Assembly (NCBI RefSeq): GCF_902833085.1
Contig: NZ_CADFEB010000009.1
Span: forward strand, 248,001-312,000
Length of the DNA stretch: 64,000 nt
DNA from: Burkholderia ubonensis
Lineage (GTDB): Bacteria > Pseudomonadota > Gammaproteobacteria > Burkholderiales > Burkholderiaceae
Direction of reading: 5' to 3'
The notes under the pieces are model-generated. The model was not told where the DNA came from. It saw only the letters and a list, made by a program, of their open reading frames with translations, and made no database searches. The position numbers and the translations under genes were made by a program. Positions 33,759 through 42,674 of this stretch are shown here, piece by piece. Numbering within the stretch: position 1 is the stretch's first letter; the number at the start of each line of letters is the position of its first letter.

Positions 33759-35171
33759 TCAGACGGTCTCGATCAGCTCTTCGACGGCCGACATCGGGCG
33801 GCGCGCGGTGTGGTCGGGGCGCGTGTCCGGCTTGTCGTCGTGCGGGACGTCGGGCAGCGCGGGGCCGGCCTTCATCAGCTTGAGCATGTAGTAGACGCCG
33901 GTGCCGAACACGAGGAAGTACACGACCACGAACGCCATCATCGAGATGCTGACCTGCTGCGCGGAGAGCGGCGACACGGCTTGCGCGGTGCGCATCACGC
34001 CGTACACGACCCACGGCTGGCGGCCCGCCTCGGTCGTCACCCAGCCCGCGAGCAGCGACACGAAACCGGTCGGGCCCATCAGCAGCGCGAAGCGCTGGAA
34101 CCCCTTCGATTCATACAGCCGGCCGCGGCGGCGCAGCAGCCATGCGAGCGCGGCGAGCGCGATCATCGCGAAGCCGAGGCCGACCATGATCCGGAAGCTC
34201 CAGAACACGACCGTCGAGTTCGGCCGGTCTTCCGGCGGGTATTCCTTCAGGCCGCGGATCTCGCCGTCCCAGCTGTGCGTGAGGATCAGGCTGCCGAGGT
34301 GCGGGACCTTCACCGCGTAACGCGTCGTTTCGGCCTGCATGTCGGGAATGCCGAACAGGTTGAGCGGCGTGCCGCCCTTCTCGGTTTCCCACAGGCCCTC
34401 GATCGCGGCGATCTTCGCCGGCTGGTGCTTCAGCGTGTTGATGCCGTGCTGGTCGCCGATCAGCGCCTGCACCGGCGCGAGCACCAGCAGCAGCCACAGC
34501 GCCATCGAGAACATCTTCTTCACGCCCTGGTCGCGACGGCCCTTCAGCAGGTGCCATGCGCCGGTCGCGGCGACCACCAGCGCGGCCACGATGAACGCGG
34601 CGATCGCCATGTGGAAGAGGCGGTACGGGAACGACGGGTTGAAGATGATCGCGAACCAGTCGGTCGGCACGACGCGGCCGTCGACGATCTCGAAGCCCTG
34701 CGGCGTCTGCATCCAGCTGTTCGACGCGAGGATCCAGAACGTCGAGATGATCGTGCCGATCGCGACCATCAGCGTCGCGCCGAAGTGGGCGCGCGGGCTG
34801 ACGCGGTTCCAGCCGAACAGCATGATGCCGAGGAAGCCGGCTTCGAGGAAGAACGCGGTCATCACTTCGTACATCAGCAGCGGACCGGTGACCGAGCCGG
34901 CGAAGCTCGAGAAGCCGGCCCAGTTGGTGCCGAACTGATAGCTCATCACCACGCCGGAGACGACGCCCATCCCGAACGCGACGGCGAAGATCTTCGACCA
35001 GAACAGGCAGAGGGTTTTGTAGTACGGCTTGCCGGTCTTGAGCCAGCGGTATTCGAGCACCGCGATGAAGCTCGCGAGGCCGATGCTGAGCGCCGGAAAG
35101 ACGATGTGAAACGAGACGGTGAACGCGAATTGCAGGCGGGCCAGATCGAGGGCCGAAAATGCGGTATCCAT
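33759..35171 (-). CDS. cioA: Cyanide-insensitive cytochrome bd oxidase subunit I
   Basis: A 470-aa membrane protein starting MDTAFSALDLARLQFAFTVS; the His in FHIVFPALSIG and the GWNRVSPRAHFGATLMVAIG segment are heme-region landmarks. The quinol loop is the short CioA type (KVPHLGSLILTHSWDGEIRG), without the long E. coli CydA insert. It oxidises ubiquinol and reduces O2, with low cyanide sensitivity expected. The start is at 35171; longer frames upstream lack family sequence. A perfect FNR/Anr site lies 165 bp upstream. Confidence 0.95.
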   Translation of the reverse strand: MDTAFSALDLARLQFAFTVSFHIVFPALSIGLASFIAVLEYRWLKTGKPYYKTLCLFWSKIFAVAFGMGVVSGVVMSYQFGTNWAGFSSFAGSVTGPLLMYEVMTAFFLEAGFLGIMLFGWNRVSPRAHFGATLMVAIGTIISTFWILASNSWMQTPQGFEIVDGRVVPTDWFAIIFNPSFPYRLFHMAIAAFIVAALVVAATGAWHLLKGRRDQGVKKMFSMALWLLLVLAPVQALIGDQHGINTLKHQPAKIAAIEGLWETEKGGTPLNLFGIPDMQAETTRYAVKVPHLGSLILTHSWDGEIRGLKEYPPEDRPNSTVVFWSFRIMVGLGFAMIALAALAWLLRRRGRLYESKGFQRFALLMGPTGFVSLLAGWVTTEAGRQPWVVYGVMRTAQAVSPLSAQQVSISMMAFVVVYFLVFGTGVYYMLKLMKAGPALPDVPHDDKPDTRPDHTARRPMSAVEELIETV

Positions 35172-35335
35172 ACCAGTTGACCGAAGCTGTCGATACCCGC
35201 CGGCGGGCCTGCCGGCGGACCCTGGCCGAACGCGGCTGCAGGGTTGGCTGGAGTATGGGACGCGATATTGCGCTGCGAAATGCGCCAACTCGTCGCAGAT
35301 GTCCAGACCCTGCGCGGCGGCGCCGCGTTAAATCG

Positions 35336-35349
35336 TTGATTCGTATCAA
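35336..35349. promoter_or_regulatory. Perfect FNR/Anr box upstream of cioAB
   Basis: TTGATTCGTATCAA matches the TTGAT-N4-ATCAA consensus exactly. It lies in the 458-bp gap between cioA and the divergent gene at 35630, nearer to cioA. Anr-type control of CioAB is known in related bacteria, so cioA is the likelier target. The rest of the gap holds no gene I can support. Confidence 0.85.
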
Positions 35350-35629
35350 GATCGCGGCGCGGCCCGCGGCGGGCGGGGCGCGGCGGCCCGCCGCACCTGC
35401 GTCAATATGGCGCGTCGCATCATCGGGCGCGCGATGCCCGCACGTCCGTTTCGAGCCGTTGGCCGGTAACGCGGGCGCACGCGCCGACGGCCGCCGCGCG
35501 CGGTTTCCGTGACACCGGTAACGTCTTGCAACATTGCCGCGCGCCTCCGTAATGGATGCCGGATCGCGTGCGGCGTAGCGTTGAGGACATCGGGTTCGCG
35601 TGGCGAGCCGGTTTGTCGGAGAACGAGAC

Positions 35630-35968
35630 GTGAACGCATCGAAGCTAGCGCTGGGGGGCATGCTCGCCGCCGCCGCGATCGGCGCGGCGGGCGTGGCCCA
35701 CGCCGCCCGCGTCGGGGTCTACGTCGGCCCGGGCTATCCGTATTACTACCCCGTCGTGCCCGCGCCGTATTACTACCCGCCGCCCGTCGTCGTGGTGCCC
35801 GTCGCGCCGCCGCCGCCGCAGCAGTACATCGAGAAGGGCCAGGCGCAGGGCGGCGCAGACGCGAACGACGGCGGTCTCTGGTACTACTGCGACGCGTCGA
35901 AGCACTATTACCCGTACGTGAAGGAATGCAAGTCGGGTTGGCGGTCGGTGCCGGCGCGGCCGCAATGA
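35630..35968 (+). CDS. Small Tyr/Pro-rich exported protein
   Basis: A 112-aa protein starting from GTG, with a signal peptide (to about residue 25, AAGVAHAA). A YYYPVVPAPYYYPPPVVVVP low-complexity stretch follows, then GLWYYCDASKHYYPYVKECK with two Cys, a motif found in many small Burkholderia exported proteins. Probably periplasmic or surface; function unknown. The following glycine-zipper lipoprotein gene starts 13 bp after its stop, so the two form an operon. Confidence 0.75.
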   Translation: MNASKLALGGMLAAAAIGAAGVAHAARVGVYVGPGYPYYYPVVPAPYYYPPPVVVVPVAPPPPQQYIEKGQAQGGADANDGGLWYYCDASKHYYPYVKECKSGWRSVPARPQ

Positions 35969-35981
35969 TGGAGGTGCGACG

Positions 35982-36506
35982 ATGAGCAACACGATCCGAA
36001 ATGCGCGCTGGCCCGTGCTGGCGGTGTTGGCCGGCCTCGTCAGCGCATGCGCGTTCGTGCCGAACGGCCCGACCGTGATGGCGCTGCCCGGCACGGGCAA
36101 GTCGTTCGACCAGTTCCGCGCCGACGACGCGAGCTGCCGTCAGTACGCATTCCAGCAGTCGGGCGGCGTGACCGCCGGGCAGGCGTCGACGGCGAGCGCG
36201 GTCGGCAGCGCGGCGGCCGGCACGGCACTCGGTGCGGCGGCCGGCGCCGCGTTCAACGGCGGCAGCGGCGCGGCCGTCGGCGCGGGCGCGGGGCTGCTCG
36301 CGGGCAGCGTGGTCGGCGCGGGCGCCGCGCAGGGTTCGGCGTACGACGTGCAGCGCCGCTACGACTACGCGTACCTGCAATGCATGTACGCGACCGGCAA
36401 CCGCGTGCCGGTGCCGGGCGGGATGAGCGGCGGCTATGAGGGCGCGCCGCGCGCCGCGCCGCCGATGCCGCCCCCGGGCGTCCAGCCGCCGCCGCCGCGT
36501 TATTGA
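35982..36506 (+). CDS. Glycine-zipper lipoprotein
   Basis: A 174-aa protein with lipobox LVSAC (Cys about residue 23). The middle is a glycine zipper (about 66-115, AVGSAAAGTALGAAAGAAFN, AVGAGAGLLAGSVVGAGAAQ) that can span membranes, followed by QRRYDYAYLQCMYATGNRVP and a Pro-rich tail. This YMGG-like layout is common in Burkholderia outer-membrane lipoproteins of unknown function. It is co-transcribed with the preceding Tyr/Pro-rich protein gene. Confidence 0.8.
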   Translation: MSNTIRNARWPVLAVLAGLVSACAFVPNGPTVMALPGTGKSFDQFRADDASCRQYAFQQSGGVTAGQASTASAVGSAAAGTALGAAAGAAFNGGSGAAVGAGAGLLAGSVVGAGAAQGSAYDVQRRYDYAYLQCMYATGNRVPVPGGMSGGYEGAPRAAPPMPPPGVQPPPPRY

Positions 36507-36616
36507 CGCTTGACGCGCCCGGCAACCGCCCGGCGAATTGCGTACACTCTGAGTCTCCTTTCGGCAGGCCGGCTCGGGCACGCCCGTACCGGCCCGCGTT
36601 CACTCAGGGACCACCG

Positions 36617-37630
36617 ATGATCGATCTACGCAGCGATACCGTGACGCGCCCCAGCCCCGCGATGCTGGCCGCAATGACAGCCGCCGAAGTCGGCGACGAC
36701 GTGTGGGGCGACGACCCGACCGTCAAGCGCCTGCAGGACGCGACGGCCGAGCGCGCGGGCAAGGAGGCGGGCCTGTACCTGCCGAGCGGCACGCAGAGCA
36801 ATCTCGCCGCGCTGATGGCGCATTGCGAACGCGGCGACGAATACATCGTCGGCCAGCAGGCGCACACCTACAAATACGAAGGCGGCGGCGCGGCGGTGCT
36901 CGGCAGCATCCAGCCGCAGCCGATCGACAACGCGCCCGACGGCACGCTGCCGATCGACAGGATCGTCGCCGCGATCAAGCCGCTCGACGACCACTTCGCG
37001 CGCTCGCGGCTGCTCGCGCTCGAAAACACGATCGGCGGCCGCGTGCTGCCGGCCGGCTATGCGGAAGAGGCCGCTGCGGTGGCGCGCAGCCGCGGGCTGT
37101 CCACGCACCTCGACGGCGCGCGCGTGTGCAACGCGGCCGTCGCGTCGGGCCGCGCGATCGCGGACCTGTGCGCGCCGTTCGACACGGTGTCGATCTGCTT
37201 CTCGAAGGGGCTCGGCGCGCCGGTCGGCTCGGTGCTGGTCGGCAGCCGGCCGCTGATCGAGCGCGCAAGGCGCTGGCGCAAGGTGCTCGGCGGCGCGATG
37301 CGGCAGTCGGGGCTGCTCGCGGCCGCTTGCCTGTATGCGCTCGATCACAACGTCGAGCGGCTCGCGGACGATCACGAGAACGCCGCGCGCCTTGCCGCGG
37401 GGCTCGCGCGCATCGACGAGGTGAAGGTGCTGTCGCACGCGACGAACATGGTGTTCGCGCAGTTTCCCGAGGCCGATTGCGCGCCGCTCGAAGCGTGGCT
37501 CAAGGAACGCGGAATCCTCACGCAGATGCTGTACGCGTCGCGTTTCGTCACGCACTGCGACGTGTCGCGCGAGGACGTCGATACGTTCGTCGCCGCGGTC
37601 GGCGCGTATTTCGCACAGCGGCGCGCGTAA
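36617..37630 (+). CDS. ltaE: Low-specificity L-threonine aldolase
   Basis: A 337-aa PLP enzyme that cleaves L-threonine and allo-threonine to glycine and acetaldehyde. MIDLRSDTVTRPSPAMLAAM is the family N terminus, STHLDGARVCNAAVASGRAI holds the PLP-pyridine Asp, and Lys197 in SICFSKGLGAPVGS is the Schiff-base lysine. The length fits the family. The start is at MIDLRS; no ribosome binding site stronger than the nearby AGGGACC is visible. Confidence 0.95.
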   Translation: MIDLRSDTVTRPSPAMLAAMTAAEVGDDVWGDDPTVKRLQDATAERAGKEAGLYLPSGTQSNLAALMAHCERGDEYIVGQQAHTYKYEGGGAAVLGSIQPQPIDNAPDGTLPIDRIVAAIKPLDDHFARSRLLALENTIGGRVLPAGYAEEAAAVARSRGLSTHLDGARVCNAAVASGRAIADLCAPFDTVSICFSKGLGAPVGSVLVGSRPLIERARRWRKVLGGAMRQSGLLAAACLYALDHNVERLADDHENAARLAAGLARIDEVKVLSHATNMVFAQFPEADCAPLEAWLKERGILTQMLYASRFVTHCDVSREDVDTFVAAVGAYFAQRRA

Positions 37631-37671
37631 GCGGGCGGCGGCGGCGCAGCGTCGCTGCGTTGTCGAAGCGA

Positions 37672-38580
37672 TCAGCGCGCGAGCGGCGCGAGCAGCCGCC
37701 GCGCCGCTTCGACGACGCGCGCGGACAACGACGCCATCGCCGGCGACTGCACGGTCCACGCGTGCCAGTACAGCGTGACGTCGGTCGGATGCGCGGGTGC
37801 GAGATCGACGAGGCCCTGCGCGTCGAGCGGCGTGTCGCCGAGCAGCGGCGCGGGCACCATCGCATAGCCGAGCCCGTGCCTTACCGCCGCGAAATGCGCG
37901 TGCGTGCCCGGCACGTAGTGGCACGGGTATGCGCCGACGGGCAGCCCGAACTTTTCTTCCAGAAACGACGATTGCAGCGTGTCGCGCCGCGAATATGCGA
38001 CGACCGGCGCGCGGCGCGCGCTCGCGCGATTGAGGCCGCGCGGAAACCAGCGCGCGGCGAACGCGGCCGCGGCGAGCAGCCGGTAGCGCATCGTGCCGAG
38101 CGGCGTCGCGACGCAGCCGCGCATCGGCTTCGGCTCGGTCGTCACGCAGCCGACCGCCATCCCGCTTTCGAGCAGCGCGAACGTATGGTCCTGGTCCTCG
38201 ACGATCAGCTCGAACAGGATGCGCTCGCCGGCGAGCACCGACGTCAGCGCGGGCAGGAACCAGGTGCCGAGGCTGTCGGAATTGAGCGCGATCGTGACGG
38301 AGATCGGCGATTCGCGCTCGACCGCAAGCGCGCTCTGCAGGTCGGCCTGCAGCAGCGCGACGCGGCGCAGGTGCTGCAGCACGCGCTGCCCGGCGACGGT
38401 CGGCCGGCACGGCCGCGTGCGCAGCACGAGCGGCGTGCCGAGGCTTGCCTCCAGCGCGCGCACCCGCTGCGTGACGGCGGACGCGGTCACGTGCAGGCGC
38501 AGCGCCGCCTGCTCGAAGCTGCCGGTGTCGGCGACGGCCAGCAGCGCGGCGGCCTGTTTCGGGTCGATCGTCAGCGACAT
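37672..38580 (-). CDS. argP: ArgP/LysG-like LysR regulator
   Basis: A 302-aa protein starting MSLTIDPKQAAALLAVADTG, close to ArgP (IciA) in arrangement: SFEQAALRLHVTASAVTQRV, then VTIALNSDSLGTWFLPALTS. ArgP-type proteins control an arginine/lysine exporter (ArgO/LysE), but no exporter is adjacent; instead the upstream GFA gene overlaps its start by 10 nt. The assignment to ArgP is by N-terminal similarity only. Confidence 0.8.
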   Translation of the reverse strand: MSLTIDPKQAAALLAVADTGSFEQAALRLHVTASAVTQRVRALEASLGTPLVLRTRPCRPTVAGQRVLQHLRRVALLQADLQSALAVERESPISVTIALNSDSLGTWFLPALTSVLAGERILFELIVEDQDHTFALLESGMAVGCVTTEPKPMRGCVATPLGTMRYRLLAAAAFAARWFPRGLNRASARRAPVVAYSRRDTLQSSFLEEKFGLPVGAYPCHYVPGTHAHFAAVRHGLGYAMVPAPLLGDTPLDAQGLVDLAPAHPTDVTLYWHAWTVQSPAMASLSARVVEAARRLLAPLAR

Positions 38581-39002
38581 TCGCGGAGCACGACGTCCGG
38601 TATCCAGTTGCGCTTGCGGCGGGCGAGACGCTCATCCGTGCCCTCTCCGTCGAAGGAAGCGGCCGCGGCGTGGTCGATGAGCGCGGCGTCGACCCCATCG
38701 AACGTGTTGACGTTGACGACCCCGTAGAGCCGGCCGTCCACTTCGCTCGTCACGACCGGCACGACGCCGCACGCGCGGCACACGTGATATCGGGCCGTGC
38801 GCGTGCCGAATGCATAGGCGCTGACCTGCGCCGGGTCCTTCACGGTGATTTCGAGCGCGCCGGCCGGACAGGACGTCCAGGAGCCGCCATGCTTGCGGCA
38901 AAACGAACAGGTGCACGTACGCGCGGCGATGCGAGGCGCGGCGTCGCGCCAGTCGAGCGCGAAGGAGATGTTGCCGCAGTGACAGCTTCCCGAGGTGATC
39001 AT
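38571..39002 (-). CDS. GFA-family zinc protein (glutathione-dependent formaldehyde-activating-like)
   Basis: A 143-aa protein with the GFA zinc-binding pattern: SCHCGNI (Cys-x-Cys), RTCTCSFCRKHG (Cys-x-Cys-x2-Cys) and VCRACG (Cys-x2-Cys). GFA proteins bind two zinc ions and glutathione adducts; most members are not proven to act on formaldehyde. The start is at MITSGSCHC. Its last 10 nt overlap the ArgP-like gene, suggesting translational coupling of the two. Confidence 0.88.
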   Translation of the reverse strand: MITSGSCHCGNISFALDWRDAAPRIAARTCTCSFCRKHGGSWTSCPAGALEITVKDPAQVSAYAFGTRTARYHVCRACGVVPVVTSEVDGRLYGVVNVNTFDGVDAALIDHAAAASFDGEGTDERLARRKRNWIPDVVLRECR

Positions 39003-39110
39003 CGATCTGCTCCTTGGCTGAATAGCCGGATTCCGGCTGACGGGGAAGCGCGATTGTTTCACAGATTCACGAACGGTCGACGGACGCGGATCGTCACCCT
39101 GACCGTGCAC

Positions 39111-39138
39111 AAAAAAACGCCCGCCTTGCGGCGGGCGT
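39111..39138 (-). terminator. Rho-independent terminator of the deacetylase-like gene
   Basis: Perfect 9-bp arms (39117-39125 and 39130-39138) with loop TTGC have a seven-A run on the plus strand, so a T-run follows on the minus strand. It lies 35 bp past the end of the gene at 39173. Confidence 0.9.
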
Positions 39139-39172
39139 CCTCCGTGACGCGGTTTGCGTGTCGGCCTCCCAT

Positions 39173-41338
39173 TTATTGCCACGCGGGCGCCGGCGTGATC
39201 TGGGTCGTATAGCTGGTCGCCGGGAGCAGCGTGATCGTGGAATTGCTCTGGCCGCCGTACGTTTCATGCACGGTGCCGAACGTTACGCCGGTGACCGGCA
39301 CCACGACCGATTGTCCGTCGCTGCGCGATGCGCTGAGCGTGATCGACACGCCGGGCTTCAGCGTGGCGGCCACGCTCGACGAGTTGAACACGAGCCGCTG
39401 CTTCGCGAGCGTGCCGGCGTCGGACAGGTACGGGCTGCGGATCGGCATGCCCTTGTAGTACTTGTTGTACTTCGTCAGCACCGCGTTCAGCAGATCGCCG
39501 AGCAGGAAGCTCGTGCCGCTGTACATCCGCAGGTTCGACTGGTGGAACATCAGCGGCCGCAGGTCATACGTGAGCAGGTAGCTCACGAGCGTGTCGGACA
39601 CGTGGTCGAGCACTTGCGCGTAGGTCTGGTCGGTGCCCCACCGTGTCGGATCGATCCCGTTCGCGCCATAGAAGTAGTTGTATTCGGCGACCCATTCCGC
39701 CGGCTGCGACACGTTGTAGAACAGCGCCGTCGCATAGCGCGGGATCTCGAAGATGTTCTGGTTCACGCAGTTGAACTTGCCCGCGTTGAACGGCGGCAGC
39801 GGCCACGCGACGCCGTTGTTGTTGATCGGGCAGCCCGACGTGCCGACCGGCGGCGTCGGCTTCGACGAATCGGAGACGAGCACCGTGATCCCGTACCCCT
39901 GCAGCGCGCCGAGCGTCGTCGCGTTGTAGAGCCCTGAGATTTCCGGCGTGACGATCACGGTCCTGTTGTAGTGCTCGAAGCCGAACGTCTGCGCGACACT
40001 GTCGTTGTTCTGCAGCTCGGTCGTGACCTGCGAGGCCGTGGTCGTGAACGGCGGGTCGAGCAGGACGTGGTCGTACGTGTGCGTGATCCACTTGAACTCG
40101 TATTCGTTCGAGTTGGTCTCGACCGACAGCGTGTCGGTGCCCGTCGTCGGGTAGTTGCCGAGGCCGCCGTAGTCGGTGGAGTAGCCCGACCCGTTGAACG
40201 CCAGCGTGAACTTCAGCGCACCCGCGTTGGCCGTGTTGGCGTTGGTGTTGTCCTGCCAGCTCATCGTGTTGTCGAAGTCCGAGCCGACCGTGCGGTACTC
40301 GCACGCGGTCGTGCCCGTGTTCGGGTTCGTCGAGCCCACGGGACTGCCGAGCGGGCACTGGCCCGGAGGGTTCGTGGATGTGTACACGCAGGGGTTGTTG
40401 GGCTGGCAGTTACCGTTTCTGACGTCGTACCATTGGCCCGTATAGTCCGACACCGCATACGGGAAGATCTCGTCCGGGATGCCGTTGTCGTCGACCTGCG
40501 GATCCATGTACACGTGCCGCACGCCGACGAACAGCCCGCGCGTGACCCAGTTGACGAGGCCGTACGACAGCGTCATCGAATGCATCAGGAACGGGTTGTT
40601 GTCGAACGACACCGCCATGATCTCGCGCGACGTGCTGTCGCCCGTGAGCGGCGTCGTGTTGCCGAACAGGCAGGTCGATGCGACCGAATAGGTCGTGCCG
40701 TTCGATGCCGTGCCCTGGATCTGCGTCGTCGTGGTCGTGCCGGCCGGCAGCGGGCTCGCGGGCGACATGAAGTAGGTCCACGCGTTCTGCACCGTCAGCG
40801 GATTGGCCGTGCTCGTGCCGGCGTTCATGTACGGGAACAGCGTCTTGCCGGTGGCCGTCAGCGTGGTGCCGAGCGGCGACGCGGTCGTATCCCGGTAGCC
40901 GACGTACTGCATGCAGCCGGTGTCGCCCGGCCACGTGTAGACGCTCGCGAGCCGCACGTTGTACTTGAACTGGTAGCGCGCGAGCGTCGTCGCGAGCGCG
41001 CCGCCGGCGAACGGGTTCATGTAGCGGGCGTCGCTGATCGGCATGATGATGCCCTGGTACATCGCATGGTCGCCGGTTTCGAGCGGGGGCAGCGTCGGGT
41101 TGTTGGTGTCGTACGACCAGATCGTGTACGGCACGCCCAGCCGGTCGAGGATCGTCTGCGTCGCCTGCAGTTCGGGTGTGTTGCCGGCCTGCTGGCTGGC
41201 GAGCACCAGCACCTTCAGGTCGATTTGCGCGTCCGCGGGGACGGCGTGGGCGACCTGCGCCGCGGCGCAGAGCCCGGCCGCGGCCAGAGCGCGCGCCAGC
41301 GGCCCGGGGGAGCGGAACAACGTACGTATTGCACTCAT
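39173..41338 (-). CDS. Large exported Agd3-like (CE18-type) polysaccharide deacetylase candidate
   Basis: A 721-aa protein with a signal peptide (residues ~1-32, ending QVAHAV). The first ~240 residues are beta-rich (LKVLVLASQQAGNTPELQAT), and a probable deacetylase barrel follows: RHVYMDPQVDDNGIPDE with paired Asp at 283-284, KWITHTYDH with HxxxH at 420-424, and LRPLMFHQSNLRMY near 594-606. These three motifs and their order resemble Agd3-type exopolysaccharide deacetylases. The start is at 41338 behind GAGGT. It is followed by its own terminator and preceded by a small secreted protein gene 67 bp away. Confidence 0.65.
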   Translation of the reverse strand: MSAIRTLFRSPGPLARALAAAGLCAAAQVAHAVPADAQIDLKVLVLASQQAGNTPELQATQTILDRLGVPYTIWSYDTNNPTLPPLETGDHAMYQGIIMPISDARYMNPFAGGALATTLARYQFKYNVRLASVYTWPGDTGCMQYVGYRDTTASPLGTTLTATGKTLFPYMNAGTSTANPLTVQNAWTYFMSPASPLPAGTTTTTQIQGTASNGTTYSVASTCLFGNTTPLTGDSTSREIMAVSFDNNPFLMHSMTLSYGLVNWVTRGLFVGVRHVYMDPQVDDNGIPDEIFPYAVSDYTGQWYDVRNGNCQPNNPCVYTSTNPPGQCPLGSPVGSTNPNTGTTACEYRTVGSDFDNTMSWQDNTNANTANAGALKFTLAFNGSGYSTDYGGLGNYPTTGTDTLSVETNSNEYEFKWITHTYDHVLLDPPFTTTASQVTTELQNNDSVAQTFGFEHYNRTVIVTPEISGLYNATTLGALQGYGITVLVSDSSKPTPPVGTSGCPINNNGVAWPLPPFNAGKFNCVNQNIFEIPRYATALFYNVSQPAEWVAEYNYFYGANGIDPTRWGTDQTYAQVLDHVSDTLVSYLLTYDLRPLMFHQSNLRMYSGTSFLLGDLLNAVLTKYNKYYKGMPIRSPYLSDAGTLAKQRLVFNSSSVAATLKPGVSITLSASRSDGQSVVVPVTGVTFGTVHETYGGQSNSTITLLPATSYTTQITPAPAWQ

Positions 41339-41405
41339 GGCGTACCTCACGCATCAGTGATCGAATGAATGAATCTTTTCTCCGACAACGACTTCAGCGC
41401 GATGC

Positions 41406-41657
41406 CTAGAGTTGTTGCGGCTTGAACTTGCCGATGTTCTTCGCCTCGCTCGGATGCGGGCCGGTCGGCAGCGTCGGAAACTTGGCAGGGATGTTTCCTT
41501 TCGACGGCAGCGAGCCGTGGCCGACGTGGCGTGGCCCCTTGCCGGCGGCAAACGATGCCGTCGTGCCGAGCGCGGCGAACGCGACGGCGCTCGCACACAG
41601 ACCGGTCAGCACCGCGCGCCACACGCGCAGCGATCCGTTCGTTCCTCGCACTTTCAT
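41406..41657 (-). CDS. Small exported protein preceding the deacetylase-like gene
   Basis: An 83-aa protein with a signal peptide (residues ~1-37, ending ASFAAG) behind an ideal ribosome binding site (CAGGAGGACACC). The mature part is short, basic and Pro/Gly/Lys-rich (GKGPRHVGHGSLPSKGNIPA). It is 67 bp upstream of, and on the same strand as, the deacetylase-like gene, so the two are probably one operon. Function unknown. The 41658-42157 interval shows no gene or repeat I can support. Confidence 0.7.
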   Translation of the reverse strand: MKVRGTNGSLRVWRAVLTGLCASAVAFAALGTTASFAAGKGPRHVGHGSLPSKGNIPAKFPTLPTGPHPSEAKNIGKFKPQQL

Positions 41658-42157
41658 GGTGTCCTCCTGAAGCGACTGGCGTCGTTCGAGACGTTGCAAA
41701 AATGACTTCCCGTCCGCCGGCCTGACTGGCGTGTCGGCGCCGATCGGCGCTCCCGGGATGCGTCGGGTTCAACGAAACGGAACGCGCGGACAGGGCATCG
41801 GCCTGTTCCGGCGCGGCGTCGGCGACGCCGCCATGTTCCTGTGGGCGCGACCGCGCCGGCGTGCGCGCGCTGATGTCGTGCACATGCGAACCTGCTTCCG
41901 GTTGCAAGCGAGCGCCGTGCCATGGGTGCTAACGCGATGATTTGATGGGTGAATTTTTTTCCCTGACGCGCGCGCCACGCTGCAACGCCTGAAAAACGTT
42001 TCACGTGTGATCGACGCGGAGAACGGGGCGCGGATGCGGGGGCCGGCGATGACCGCGCCGGCCGGCGGGGACGCCGGCGCGGCGGGGGCGAAGGGGAGGC
42101 GATGCGAAGGGAGGTAGCGGCCGACGGAGGGGCGGCGGGGTCAAGCAAGTGCGCCGG

Positions 42158-42370
42158 TCATGGCTGCCGGGGTGCTTCGGCGGGCGGCGTGCAGTCGCGG
42201 AACAGCGTCCTCAGTTGCGTGCGCAACTCGGGCGTGTCGGTGTGCTGGTGCACCGCGACCGCGTGCTGAACCGCGGCCTCCAGCAGTTCGCCGTCGGAAT
42301 CGGCGGAGATCGCGACCGAGCAGTTCATCGCGCTGGGAAACTCGCGGCAATCGATATAGCGGCGAGGCAT
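42158..42370 (-). CDS. DUF1059 small protein
   Basis: A 70-aa soluble protein, MPRRYIDCREFPSAMNCSVA then DGELLEAAVQHAVAVHQHTD. The DCREF start, a second Cys and the helix with AVQHA-x-VH are the DUF1059 pattern. The function of this family is not established. The ribosome binding site AGGAGAAC is good. The 304 bp between it and the divergent peroxiredoxin gene hold no other gene I can support. Confidence 0.85.
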   Translation of the reverse strand: MPRRYIDCREFPSAMNCSVAISADSDGELLEAAVQHAVAVHQHTDTPELRTQLRTLFRDCTPPAEAPRQP

Positions 42371-42674
42371 GATGTTCTCCTAACAGGAAGGGGACCGGCC
42401 GGGCGGTTCGCGCGACCGCCGGTGCGCCGCGACGCGGGCGTGCGTCACGTTCGGGGAATCGATGAAAAAAGTATAGGCGGCGCAACGCGGCGGTTCGGCG
42501 CCTCGGCGGGCGCATGCGGGATCGGACACTTTGCGGCCGCGTGCGCTGCGCGGCGGCGCCCGTGGCGCGCGCAATTTGACCTACGCTATAAGCGCGCGCG
42601 GGACGCGGCGCGTGCCTGCCTGCGTCCCGCGCGCGTCATGAGGATTTCGACGGTTCCATGCCATGGAGGACGAA

